Both the position numbers and the translations under genes were made by a program. A stretch of 41,150 nt of DNA. Source: Marinobacter sp. GTDB lineage: Bacteria; Pseudomonadota; Gammaproteobacteria; Pseudomonadales; Oleiphilaceae. The stretch spans positions 1 through 41,150 of the forward strand of contig JASBRL010000167.1 of the NCBI GenBank assembly GCA_030149475.1, read 5' to 3'. Shown in pieces: positions 34,921 through 41,150 of the stretch. How positions within the stretch are numbered: the first letter of the stretch is position 1; every line of letters begins with the position of its first letter. The notes beneath the pieces are model-generated. The model saw only the letters and a list, made by a program, of their open reading frames with translations, was not told the origin of the DNA and did not search any database.

Positions 34921-36035
34921 TACTTGGACGCCTCCGCTGATGACCGGACCGGTTTGTCGGCTTCATTCTGAATACTGACAGGCTGGCCGGCCCGCAACCT
35001 TAGCAGTCCTTTGGAAACAACCTGATCGCCCGCCTTGAGGCCACTGACGATGGCCACCCGGCCATTGCGGGTCTCCCCCGATTTCACCGATTGACGTTTG
35101 ACGACCTGTTTACCTTCATCGTTTTTCTCGATCACGAAGACATAGTCGCCGTAGGTATTATAGGAGACGGCCGTTCTGGGAATGGTAATCACGTCCCGGG
35201 CCTTTGGCTGCTCGGTCATGACTGTGGCAAACATGCCCGGCTTGAGCAGCAGGTCCGGGTTCTGGAGGGTGGCGCGCACCCGCACGGTGCGGCTCTGTGG
35301 ATTGACCGACGTATCGATCGCGGTCACCTTGCCCTCGAACGTCTTGTCCTTCACGGCCGCCACCTTGACCCGCACCTTATAACCGGTTTCCAGCTCCGCC
35401 AGGGTTTTTTCCGACACGGTGTAGTCCACATAAATGGGGTCGAGCATATTGATCTCGACAATCGGCGAGCCCGTGGGCAGATATTCGCCCTGATCGATCA
35501 GGCGCAGGCCCAGGGTCCCGTCGAACGGCGCACGGATGATTTTTTTGCTGAGCTGGGCCTCGGCTTCGTTGACACCGGCACGAGCGGCGTCCAGGTTGGA
35601 CTTGGCCTGATCGTACTGGGACTGGGAGATTGCGCGCTTGGGCAACAGGTCCGACACCCGCTTGAACTCCTGCTCGGTCAACTGTGCTTCGGCCTTGCGG
35701 GTCCGCAGGGCGGCTTCGTCAATGGCGGCATTCAGGCGTATCAGCAAATCGCCTTTGCTGACCCGGTCCCCGGAATCGAAATTGATGGTTTCAACCACGC
35801 CCGGAACTTCATTGGCCACCTTGATGCCGTTGACCGCCTTGATACTGCCAACGGCCTTGCTGGCCGGCAGCCACTGCTCGCTGGTGGCGGTTGTCGCCGA
35901 CACCACCGCCGGTGGCTGGGGCTGGGAGAATTGCGCCTTCATCTGGCCGAACTGGTAGAACTTGTAGCCAAAAATGCCACCAAGCACCGCGCCGAGCAGG
36001 AGAAGGACGATAATGAAACGGGAGGCTAGTCGCAT
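34920..36035 (-). CDS. RND efflux periplasmic adaptor (membrane fusion protein)
   Basis: 371 aa. An N-terminal membrane anchor (residues 4-25) precedes the biotinyl-lipoyl half (VPGVVETINFDSGDRVSKGDLLIRLN), an alpha-hairpin (about 95-160, EAQLTEQEFKRVSDLLPKRA), the second lipoyl half (IIRAPFDGTLGLRLIDQGEYL), a beta-barrel (PIYVDYTVSEKTLAELETGY) and the membrane-proximal domain (PRTAVSYNTYGDYVFVIE). No Cys lipobox, so it is anchored by its helix. The ATG at 36035 starts directly before the anchor. It is coupled to the pump gene by a TAATG overlap. No regulator gene is adjacent; inverted repeats upstream (36126-36157) are candidate operators. Confidence 0.94.
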   Translation of the reverse strand: MRLASRFIIVLLLLGAVLGGIFGYKFYQFGQMKAQFSQPQPPAVVSATTATSEQWLPASKAVGSIKAVNGIKVANEVPGVVETINFDSGDRVSKGDLLIRLNAAIDEAALRTRKAEAQLTEQEFKRVSDLLPKRAISQSQYDQAKSNLDAARAGVNEAEAQLSKKIIRAPFDGTLGLRLIDQGEYLPTGSPIVEINMLDPIYVDYTVSEKTLAELETGYKVRVKVAAVKDKTFEGKVTAIDTSVNPQSRTVRVRATLQNPDLLLKPGMFATVMTEQPKARDVITIPRTAVSYNTYGDYVFVIEKNDEGKQVVKRQSVKSGETRNGRVAIVSGLKAGDQVVSKGLLRLRAGQPVSIQNEADKPVRSSAEASK

Positions 36036-36125
36036 GGTTCGGTTCCTGAGTATAGATTTCCTTGGACAGCAGGCGGTATCGCCGAAAACGGCGTCGCCCG
36101 GAAGTCGTAAACGCAACAGTATAAC

Positions 36126-36157
36126 CCAACGGATAGCAGCCTATGCAATTCCGTTGG
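36126..36157. repeat. Inverted repeat CCAACGGA...TCCGTTGG upstream of the RND operon
   Basis: CCAACGGA (36126-36133) and TCCGTTGG (36150-36157) are perfect 8-bp inverted arms 16 bases apart. A third CCAACGG copy is at 36212-36218. They lie in the 274-base divergent region between the adaptor and DnaJ-domain genes, so a repressor operator is plausible. A separate hairpin CGCCG-AAAA-CGGCG lies near 36079-36092. Confidence 0.5.
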
Positions 36158-36268
36158 TCCGGTAAATGGGCACTTGATGGTCGCGTGTTTGGCAGCTTCG
36201 GGGAAAATCGTCCAACGGCTGCAAAAATCCCTGGTCTCGGGCTCTGTTTTTGGCATCATAGCAATAAC

Positions 36269-36279
36269 CTGTGACACAG
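36269..36279. promoter_or_regulatory. Palindrome CTGTGACACAG upstream of the DnaJ-domain gene
   Basis: A perfect 11-base palindrome 30 bases before the start codon, in the position of a promoter or operator. The binding protein is unknown, and the palindrome is short enough to be chance. Confidence 0.3.
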
Positions 36280-36309
36280 TTACGAACAGAATGAAAAAAG
36301 GATTGCTCA

Positions 36310-36828
36310 ATGCAATGGATTCTCGGGCTGGGGCTGGCCGCGCTGTTATATGTGATATTGACCCATTGGGCTGGCCTGCCACCTGAGCGCAGGAAGGTGG
36401 TGGGGTGGAAACTTGCCATGGGAATCATTGCCGGGGTGCTGCTGTTGCTGGTAGTCACCGGCCGCATGAATATCATCGTGGCAGGCATCGCGGCGTTGCT
36501 GCCGGCCCTTCGTAAATTGCCGGCCCTGATGCGCTATCTGCCTGTGCTGAAACGAATGAAAAGCTGGCTGGGGGACGATGCGCCTGGAAGTCGCGCCGGG
36601 AGTGACCAGCAGCGCTCGTACCGGAATGATGCGCCGTCCGGTGGACAAATGGCTGCAGCGGAAGCCCGGGACATCCTGGGCGTTCCCCATGGCTGTAGTC
36701 GCGATGAGGTGGTTAATGCACACCGACGGCTGATGCAGAAGCTGCACCCGGACCGCGGCGGCAACGATTACCTCGCGGCAAAAGTGAACGAGGCCAAAGC
36801 GGTGTTGCTGAAGCTCAGCCGCGCCTGA
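36310..36828 (+). CDS. Membrane-anchored DnaJ-domain protein (Tim14/Pam18-like)
   Basis: 172 aa. Two N-terminal hydrophobic segments ([16 protein letters not shown] and [18 protein letters not shown]), a basic amphipathic stretch ([19 protein letters not shown]), then a C-terminal J domain (about 112-172): [34 protein letters not shown], with the HPD tripeptide essential for stimulating DnaK. The layout (membrane, then J domain at the very C-terminus) is that of bacterial Tim14-like proteins rather than DnaJ itself. AAAGGATTGCTCA upstream gives a ribosome site. It converges with the secretin-domain gene; stops are one base apart. Confidence 0.9.
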   Translation: MQWILGLGLAALLYVILTHWAGLPPERRKVVGWKLAMGIIAGVLLLLVVTGRMNIIVAGIAALLPALRKLPALMRYLPVLKRMKSWLGDDAPGSRAGSDQQRSYRNDAPSGGQMAAAEARDILGVPHGCSRDEVVNAHRRLMQKLHPDRGGNDYLAAKVNEAKAVLLKLSRA

Positions 36829-36829
36829 A

Positions 36830-37603
36830 TTACAGAATGTCGACCCGGATCTCGAACGACTGACTGTTCTGTTCGGTGCTGCCGGTCTGATAGACAATTC
36901 CGGTGTTGCTACCGTCGCTTCTGCTTTCGGTGCCGCCCAGTGACACCCAGGTGCCGGGTGCAACCCGTCGAATGGTCATGACCGCTTCGGTGTCATAGCC
37001 GGGTGTGGTGTTGTCGGGGCCGTTGTCAAAGGCCATGATGCTCAGCTCGATCTGTCGTTGGGAAATGACCTGCGGGCTTACGACAAAGCCTTTGTGCTGA
37101 TCCACATATGTCATGATCTCGGCCGGGTTGTGGCCGCCCTGGAAGGCAACCGGCAGCGCCCTGATCTGGCCGGCCCGTACCTGAGCTGACTGACCGTCCT
37201 GCACCACAAGCGTCTGCTCCTGCTGCTGCCGGGTGGTGATCACCCGATTCTGGGCGCCGACCCGGGCCTGGCCGTTGTTCACCGTGATGCCGCCGCTCCG
37301 GCGTTGCCCTTGCCGGTTACCCCGACTACGAACAGTAATCCGCACTTGCATGGCGGCGACATCCATGGTGCCGACCAGTGTTCCGGCTTCGTCCAGGGTC
37401 TGAGGATCACCGCGCAGGATGAGTTGCTGGTTGTGAGCCGTGATGGCCAGTTGCGGTTCGGGGTAAAGTTCGCGCAACTGGGTTGCGACATCGTCTGCGG
37501 GCCGGTTCTGCAAGGTATAAGTGCGGGCTTCGGCCGACGCCAGGGCCGGATGGGCAGTCAGAACCAGTATGATGACGGGTAACCAGAACAGTCGTTTAGT
37601 CAT
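36830..37603 (-). CDS. Secretin N-domain-like exported protein (no secretin pore)
   Basis: 257 aa with signal peptide (MTKRLFWLPVIILVLTAHPALASAEA, cleavage near ASA). The segment RTYTLQNRPADDVATQLREL, followed by LAITAHNQQLILRGDPQTLDEA and MDVAAMQVRITVRSR, resembles the NolW/secretin N-domain. The C-terminal 130 residues (LPVAFQGGHNPAEIMTYVDQHKGFVVSPQVI, TMIRRVAPGTWVSLGGTESR) are beta-rich but lack a full secretin barrel. It probably acts in the periplasm or at the outer membrane; function unknown. The ATG at 37603 starts the signal peptide; the 37660 frame adds 19 residues without support. Confidence 0.8.
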   Translation of the reverse strand: MTKRLFWLPVIILVLTAHPALASAEARTYTLQNRPADDVATQLRELYPEPQLAITAHNQQLILRGDPQTLDEAGTLVGTMDVAAMQVRITVRSRGNRQGQRRSGGITVNNGQARVGAQNRVITTRQQQEQTLVVQDGQSAQVRAGQIRALPVAFQGGHNPAEIMTYVDQHKGFVVSPQVISQRQIELSIMAFDNGPDNTTPGYDTEAVMTIRRVAPGTWVSLGGTESRSDGSNTGIVYQTGSTEQNSQSFEIRVDIL

Positions 37604-37654
37604 GGGCAGTCCGCCTGGGCGGTTGAACGGGTAACAGAAAAATGACCGGATCGA

Positions 37655-37682
37655 TTGCATTGCACGAAGCCGACGTTATAGT
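37655..37682 (+). promoter_or_regulatory. Candidate promoter of the DAHP synthase leader
   Basis: TTGCAT (37655-37660) and TATAGT (37677-37682) are 16 bases apart, giving a transcript start near 37689. It is the best sigma-70 match in the 353-base gap (37604-37956), which also holds the leader peptide and attenuator but no other gene. Confidence 0.55.
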
Positions 37683-37763
37683 AGAAGCATGAAGACAACA
37701 CACGCGAGCTGTCAATCGAACGTTTTGCAAGATGCTGGCCTGCCAGCAGCTGGCGGCGAGTCT

Positions 37764-37823
37764 GTGTTTTTCTGGTGGTTCGGTTATGGCTTTTATTTTA
37801 GCCAGCACCCGGGCCATTCGTAG
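37764..37823 (+). CDS. Aromatic amino acid leader peptide (attenuator) for DAHP synthase
   Basis: Read from the GTG at 37764 the frame gives (M)FFWWFGYGFYFSQHPGHS and a TAG stop, 19 residues. Nine of eleven consecutive codons (37767-37799) are Phe, Trp or Tyr: five Phe, two Trp, two Tyr. Such density of exactly the end products of the pathway, 60 bases before a strong terminator and upstream of the first enzyme of aromatic synthesis, is the mark of ribosome-mediated attenuation. GGCGG lies seven bases before the GTG. The same frame is open back to an ATG at 37689 (44 residues), which would need leaderless translation because it coincides with the predicted transcript start. The start is uncertain; the aromatic run is directly visible. 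Confidence 0.82.
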   Translation: MFFWWFGYGFYFSQHPGHS

Positions 37824-37886
37824 CAAACCTTCACACGATCAAACGAGGAAGGCGGCCCGGAGAAAACCCAGGCTGCCACCGGACTC

Positions 37887-37924
37887 AAAAAAGCCCCGAC
37901 TGGTAGCCCGGTCGGGGCTTTTTT
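37887..37924 (+). terminator. Attenuator terminator upstream of DAHP synthase
   Basis: AAAAAAGCCCCGAC pairs perfectly with GTCGGGGCTTTTTT. With a T-G wobble and CCGG pairing the stem extends to 17 bp around the tetraloop TAGC. Six T residues follow the GC stem. It ends 32 bases before the DAHP synthase ATG, so in this position it must act conditionally. Candidate alternative pairings upstream are GGTT/ATGGC (37777-37790) with GCCAT/AACC (37813-37829), and CCGGGCC (37809-37815) with GGCCCGG (37854-37860) or GCCCGG (37906-37911) in the terminator arm. Confidence 0.92.
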
Positions 37925-37956
37925 GATTCTGATCCAGAGCAACAGGAACACAGCAG

Positions 37957-39021
37957 ATGAACATGTCGATGAACCTTCACGAATGTGACGAACTACAGCA
38001 GCACGCACCCGCGGCCGCATCACTCACCGAAGTGACCCCGCTGCCGACTCCTGTGCAGTTGCACGAAACCCTGCCGCTGGAGGAGGGCATGCGCCGCCGC
38101 ATTCATCAGCATCGCCAGACCATTCGCAGGGTCTTGAACGGCGCTGACCCGCGCACGCTGGTGGTGATCGGCCCCTGCTCGATCCACGACGAGGTAGCGG
38201 CACTGGAGTATGGCGAAAGACTGGCCTCGCTGGCGGATGAGCTGAGTGACCGGTTTGTGCTGGTCATGCGGGCGTACCTGGAAAAGCCTCGCACCACGGT
38301 CGGCTGGAAGGGCCTGCTCTACGACCCGGAGCGCACCGGGCGGGGCGATCTGGCGCTGGGGTTGCTGCGATCACGCCGGCTGTTACTGAACCTGGTGGAA
38401 CTGGGGCTGCCCTTGGCCACCGAGGCTCTGAGCCCACTGGCCATGGATTACATTGAGGACCTGGTGAGCTGGACCGCCATCGGCGCCCGCACCACGGAAT
38501 CGCAGATTCATCGCGAACTGGTCAGCGGACTGGCCAGCCCCACCGGGTTCAAAAACGGCACCGACGGTAGCCTCACTGTCGCCATCAATGCAATGAAATC
38601 GGCGGCCCACCCCCACCACCGTCTGGGCTTGCAGGCGGACGGCTCACCCGCCATGCTGACCACGGCCGGCAATGCCGACACTCATCTGGTGTTGCGAGGC
38701 GGCCGGGGCACGACGAATTACGATGCCGGCAGTGTCAATGCTGCCCTGGCGGCCCTTGAGGATGCCGGTCTGGAGCCCAGGGTGATGGTGGATTGCAGTC
38801 ACGATAACGCCTGCAAACAGGCACAACGGCAAATCGACATCGCGCGGGAGGTAATGGCGCAGAAAGCGGCTGGCAATCACCGGATCCGCGGGTTGATGCT
38901 GGAGAGCTTCCTGGTGCCAGGCCGTCAGAACGATGGCCGGGAACTGGTTTACGGCCAGTCCATCACCGACGCCTGCATTGGCTGGGAACAGACCGAAGCC
39001 CTGTTGCGCAGGCTGGTCTGA
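37957..39021 (+). CDS. 3-deoxy-7-phosphoheptulonate (DAHP) synthase, AroF/AroG/AroH class
   Basis: 354 aa, cytosolic, first enzyme of the shikimate pathway, joining phosphoenolpyruvate and erythrose-4-phosphate. Type I-alpha motifs are all present: VIGPCSIHD (metal Cys74), RAYLEKPRTTVGWKGL (PEP/E4P site), LATEALSPLAMDYI, GARTTESQIHREL, GFKNGTDGS, MVDCSHDNACK and the C-terminal YGQSITDACIGW. The N-terminal extension carries the feedback-regulation region typical of AroF, AroG and AroH; which amino acid inhibits it cannot be read with confidence. The upstream mixed Phe/Trp/Tyr leader suggests transcriptional response to all three. The ATG at 37957 follows AACAGCAG (weak ribosome site); a second ATG three codons on is possible. 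Confidence 0.95.
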   Translation: MNMSMNLHECDELQQHAPAAASLTEVTPLPTPVQLHETLPLEEGMRRRIHQHRQTIRRVLNGADPRTLVVIGPCSIHDEVAALEYGERLASLADELSDRFVLVMRAYLEKPRTTVGWKGLLYDPERTGRGDLALGLLRSRRLLLNLVELGLPLATEALSPLAMDYIEDLVSWTAIGARTTESQIHRELVSGLASPTGFKNGTDGSLTVAINAMKSAAHPHHRLGLQADGSPAMLTTAGNADTHLVLRGGRGTTNYDAGSVNAALAALEDAGLEPRVMVDCSHDNACKQAQRQIDIAREVMAQKAAGNHRIRGLMLESFLVPGRQNDGRELVYGQSITDACIGWEQTEALLRRLV

Positions 39022-39068
39022 GGTTCCTGGTAATCTGAATTCAACCGGCGAGCAACAGGAGAACGACG

Positions 39069-40511
39069 ATGGAAAAGCGCACAGTTGATGTGGCGATTAT
39101 CGGGGCTGGCACGGCGGGCATGAGCGCCTACCGTGCGGCGCGCAAGCACACCGACAACCTGGTGATGATCGAAGGCGGCCCGTACGGAACCACCTGTGCC
39201 CGGGTGGGCTGTATGCCCAGCAAACTGCTGGTCGCGGCGGCGGATGCGGCCTATGACACCCGGCATGCGGACGTCTTTGGTGTCCATGCCGGGTCGGTCA
39301 GCATCGATGGCAAAGCGGTGATGCAGCGGGTACGCCAGGAGCGGGACCGTTTCGTCGGGTTGGTGGTGGATACGGTGGCTGATTTCCCCGGCGCTCACAA
39401 GCTGGCCGGTCATGCCCGGTTTGTGGATTCCCGGCATCTGATCATCGATGACCGACTCGAGATTGAGGCGGATCGTATCGTGATTGCCACCGGGTCGAGA
39501 CCCGTCGTGCCCGATTTTCTGGAACAGGCAGATGACCGGCTGATCGTGAATGATGACCTGTTTGATTTCGACGACCTGCCGCAGTCGGTGGCGGTGTTCG
39601 GTCCCGGGGTCATCGGTCTCGAATTGGGGCAGGCATTGAGTCGCCTTGGCGTGCGCGTCCGCATGTTCGGAGTGGGCGGCGCCGTTGGCCCCATTCAGGA
39701 TGACCAGATTCGTGATTACGCCCTGCGCACGTTCAACCGGGAATTCCCTCTGGACCCTGACGCCAGTGTCACTGCGATTAAGCGTGTACGCGATGGCGTG
39801 AACATCACGTTCGAGGACCCCGAACAGGGTGAACTGACTGAGCATTTCGAGTATCTGCTGGCGGCCACCGGGCGCCGCGCCAACACAGACCGACTGGACA
39901 TCGAAAAGGCGGGCCTGGAACTCGACGAGCAGGGAACGCCGGTGTTTGATCATTTCACCCTGCAATGCGGTGATCGTGGGGTCTTCATTGCGGGGGACGC
40001 CAACAGTGACCTGCCATTGCTTCACGAGGCGGCCGACGAGGGGCGCATCGCCGGCGATAATGCCGGCCGCTTCCCGGACGTGCGGGCGGGGCTGCGCCGG
40101 GCGCCTCTGTCAGTAGTGTTTACCCGGCCCCAGATTGCTACGGTCGGGTTGACTGTCCGTCAGGTGGCGGAGCGCTGCCGTAACTGTTATGCGGTCGGCG
40201 AAGTATCGTTTGAGGGCCAGGGGCGCAGCCGGGTGATGGACCGGAATCGTGGGCTGTTACGGGTTTACGGCGAACAGGGTTCGGGATTGTTTATGGGCGC
40301 GGAAATGTTCGGGCCGGCCGCTGAACATATCGGGCACCTGCTGGCCTGGTCGGCACAGCGCCGCCTGACGGTCAGTGAAATGCTGGACATGCCGTTCTAC
40401 CACCCGGTCATCGAAGAGGGCGTGCGTACTGCGCTTCGGGATCTGAACCACAAGCTCAATATCGGCCCGGAGGTGGTTGAGCACTGCATGGACTGTGGCC
40501 CGGGAGGCTGA
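39069..40511 (+). CDS. Dihydrolipoamide dehydrogenase-like flavoprotein disulfide reductase
   Basis: 480 aa. The N-terminal FAD motif is VAIIGAGTAGMSAYRAA; the redox-active disulfide is C43/C48 in TTCARVGCMPSK; the NAD(P) motif is VAVFGPGVIGLELGQALSRLG; the second FAD motif is GVFIAGDAN. The dimer-interface base is HPVIEEGVRTAL. Class I pyridine-nucleotide disulfide oxidoreductase. The EGGPYGTTCARVGCMPSK form and the long C-terminus ending HCMDCGPGG (two extra cysteines) differ from the Lpd of 2-oxoacid dehydrogenases. No E2 or lipoyl gene is adjacent, so it may reduce another disulfide or a quinone. CAGGAGAACGACG precedes the ATG; the gene follows DAHP synthase by 47 bases. Confidence 0.9.
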   Translation: MEKRTVDVAIIGAGTAGMSAYRAARKHTDNLVMIEGGPYGTTCARVGCMPSKLLVAAADAAYDTRHADVFGVHAGSVSIDGKAVMQRVRQERDRFVGLVVDTVADFPGAHKLAGHARFVDSRHLIIDDRLEIEADRIVIATGSRPVVPDFLEQADDRLIVNDDLFDFDDLPQSVAVFGPGVIGLELGQALSRLGVRVRMFGVGGAVGPIQDDQIRDYALRTFNREFPLDPDASVTAIKRVRDGVNITFEDPEQGELTEHFEYLLAATGRRANTDRLDIEKAGLELDEQGTPVFDHFTLQCGDRGVFIAGDANSDLPLLHEAADEGRIAGDNAGRFPDVRAGLRRAPLSVVFTRPQIATVGLTVRQVAERCRNCYAVGEVSFEGQGRSRVMDRNRGLLRVYGEQGSGLFMGAEMFGPAAEHIGHLLAWSAQRRLTVSEMLDMPFYHPVIEEGVRTALRDLNHKLNIGPEVVEHCMDCGPGG

Positions 40512-40676
40512 CCCTGCGGGGCGCCCGGAAATGCATTGTAATTGAGTTAAGCTGTCAGGATTTTTGAATCAATTTATTTACGCTATCACAAGCATTGCCA
40601 GGTTTTACTTCCTGTCCCGGGCAGCAGGCCGTAATCTCACCCCAAAGACATCGAATACCAACCAGGGAGAGACCCT

Positions 40677-41150
40677 ATGAGTACCAACTTTATTGGCCTG
40701 GATAAGGCGAAGACCCAGAATCTGGCGCAGCAGCTGAACGAACTGCTGGCTAACTACCAGATTTTCTATATGAACGTTCGCGGCTATCACTGGAACATCA
40801 AGGGTGAGCACTTCTTCGAACTGCACGTCAAATTCGAGGAACTCTACACTGATCTGTTGCTGAAAATCGACGAAGTAGCCGAGCGGATACTGACCCTCGG
40901 TCATCGTCCGGCCCATGCGTACAGCACCTACATCGAACTGTCGGACGTGCCGGAACGTAAAGACGTGTCGGATGGCAAGACAGCGGTCCGCAATATCGTC
41001 GAGAGTTTTGCCCGTCTGATTGGCAAGCAGCGCGAATTGCTGAGCCTGGCGGGTGATGCCAGCGATGAGGGCACGGTGGCACTGATGAGCGATTACATCT
41101 CGCAGCAGGAGAAAACGGTCTGGATGTATCGCAGTTACCTGGGTGAGTAA
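40677..41150 (+). CDS. dps: Dps-family ferritin-like DNA protection protein
   Basis: 157 aa. Dps forms a 12-subunit shell that oxidises and stores iron with peroxide and protects DNA. The inter-subunit ferroxidase ligands are in place: H38 (GYHWNIKG), H50 and E54 (LHVKFEELY), D65 and E69 (KIDEVAERI). The N-terminal tail is short and not rich in Lys, so direct DNA binding is uncertain, as in several non-DNA-binding Dps proteins. The gene ends exactly at the window edge with TAA. CAGGGAGAGACCCT gives the ribosome site. The 165 bases upstream are AT-rich for this genome (40545-40590), consistent with a promoter, but I cannot assign hexamers. Confidence 0.94.
   Translation: MSTNFIGLDKAKTQNLAQQLNELLANYQIFYMNVRGYHWNIKGEHFFELHVKFEELYTDLLLKIDEVAERILTLGHRPAHAYSTYIELSDVPERKDVSDGKTAVRNIVESFARLIGKQRELLSLAGDASDEGTVALMSDYISQQEKTVWMYRSYLGE

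Noticed and set aside
37732..37926. 64-aa frame on the plus strand overlapping the DAHP synthase leader
   Set aside because: It runs through the terminator stem and has no family or ribosome site; the other frame gives the aromatic-rich leader, which explains the region better.

Overview
The window looks like chromosomal DNA of a GC-rich, Gram-negative gammaproteobacterium. Marinobacter or a close marine relative is my best guess, by inference from a foldase-dependent secreted lipase, an HAE1-type RND pump, an EAL/CBS/GGDEF protein, a PstS-OmpA fusion, a DUF3301 protein and a DnaJ-domain membrane protein. I see no rRNA, tRNA, insertion sequence, phage or CRISPR. Genes are dense and many overlap by 1-4 bases, which indicates tight operons.

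Layout. (1) 164-2565 (+): a class III CoA-transferase and an AEC-family carrier. (2) 2740-3102 (-): a DUF488 protein. (3) 3421-5898 (+): a four-gene bufferin-type operon (DUF2282 precursor, DoxX, MNIO/DUF692 enzyme, DUF2063 partner) behind an ECF-like promoter; these RiPPs are linked to copper. (4) 16521-6119 (-): an ECF sigma factor, its zinc anti-sigma factor and two small membrane ORFs, followed by a compact complex I-like cluster in the order A-[B/D fusion]-H-J-K-L-M-N. It has no C, E, F, G or I subunit. The fusion joins a NuoB-like and a NuoD-like domain through three heavy-metal-binding Cys motifs and His-rich linkers, and has lost the N2-cluster cysteines and the quinone-site histidines. 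The pump subunits keep most of their transport residues. This is the most unusual system in the window. (5) 16705-18807 (+): an orphan NosR/NirI-like flavo-iron-sulfur membrane protein. (6) 18822-22944 (-): patatin phospholipase, inositol-monophosphatase-like enzyme and acetolactate synthase-like enzyme. (7) 23222-25691: a NarL/LuxR response regulator convergent with a hybrid histidine kinase. (8) 25793-27942 (-): lipase and its membrane-anchored foldase. (9) 28099-31205 (-): a PstS-OmpA fusion behind a Pho box, then an EAL-CBS-GGDEF protein. (10) 31353-36035 (-): DUF3301 and a two-gene RND efflux operon with a clear terminator. (11) 36310-37603: DnaJ-domain membrane protein convergent with a secretin-N-domain protein. 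(12) 37655-39021 (+): DAHP synthase preceded by a leader peptide made almost only of Phe, Trp and Tyr codons and a strong intrinsic terminator, a transcription attenuator. (13) 39069-41150 (+): dihydrolipoamide-dehydrogenase-like flavoprotein and Dps.

How parts may work together (inference): metal handling recurs (bufferin, metal-binding complex I-like fusion under an ECF/ZAS pair, NosR-like protein, Dps), and phosphate limitation may feed into c-di-GMP through the Pho-box operon. The two results I rate highest are the redox-degenerate, metal-binding complex I-like assembly and the aromatic leader-peptide attenuator.
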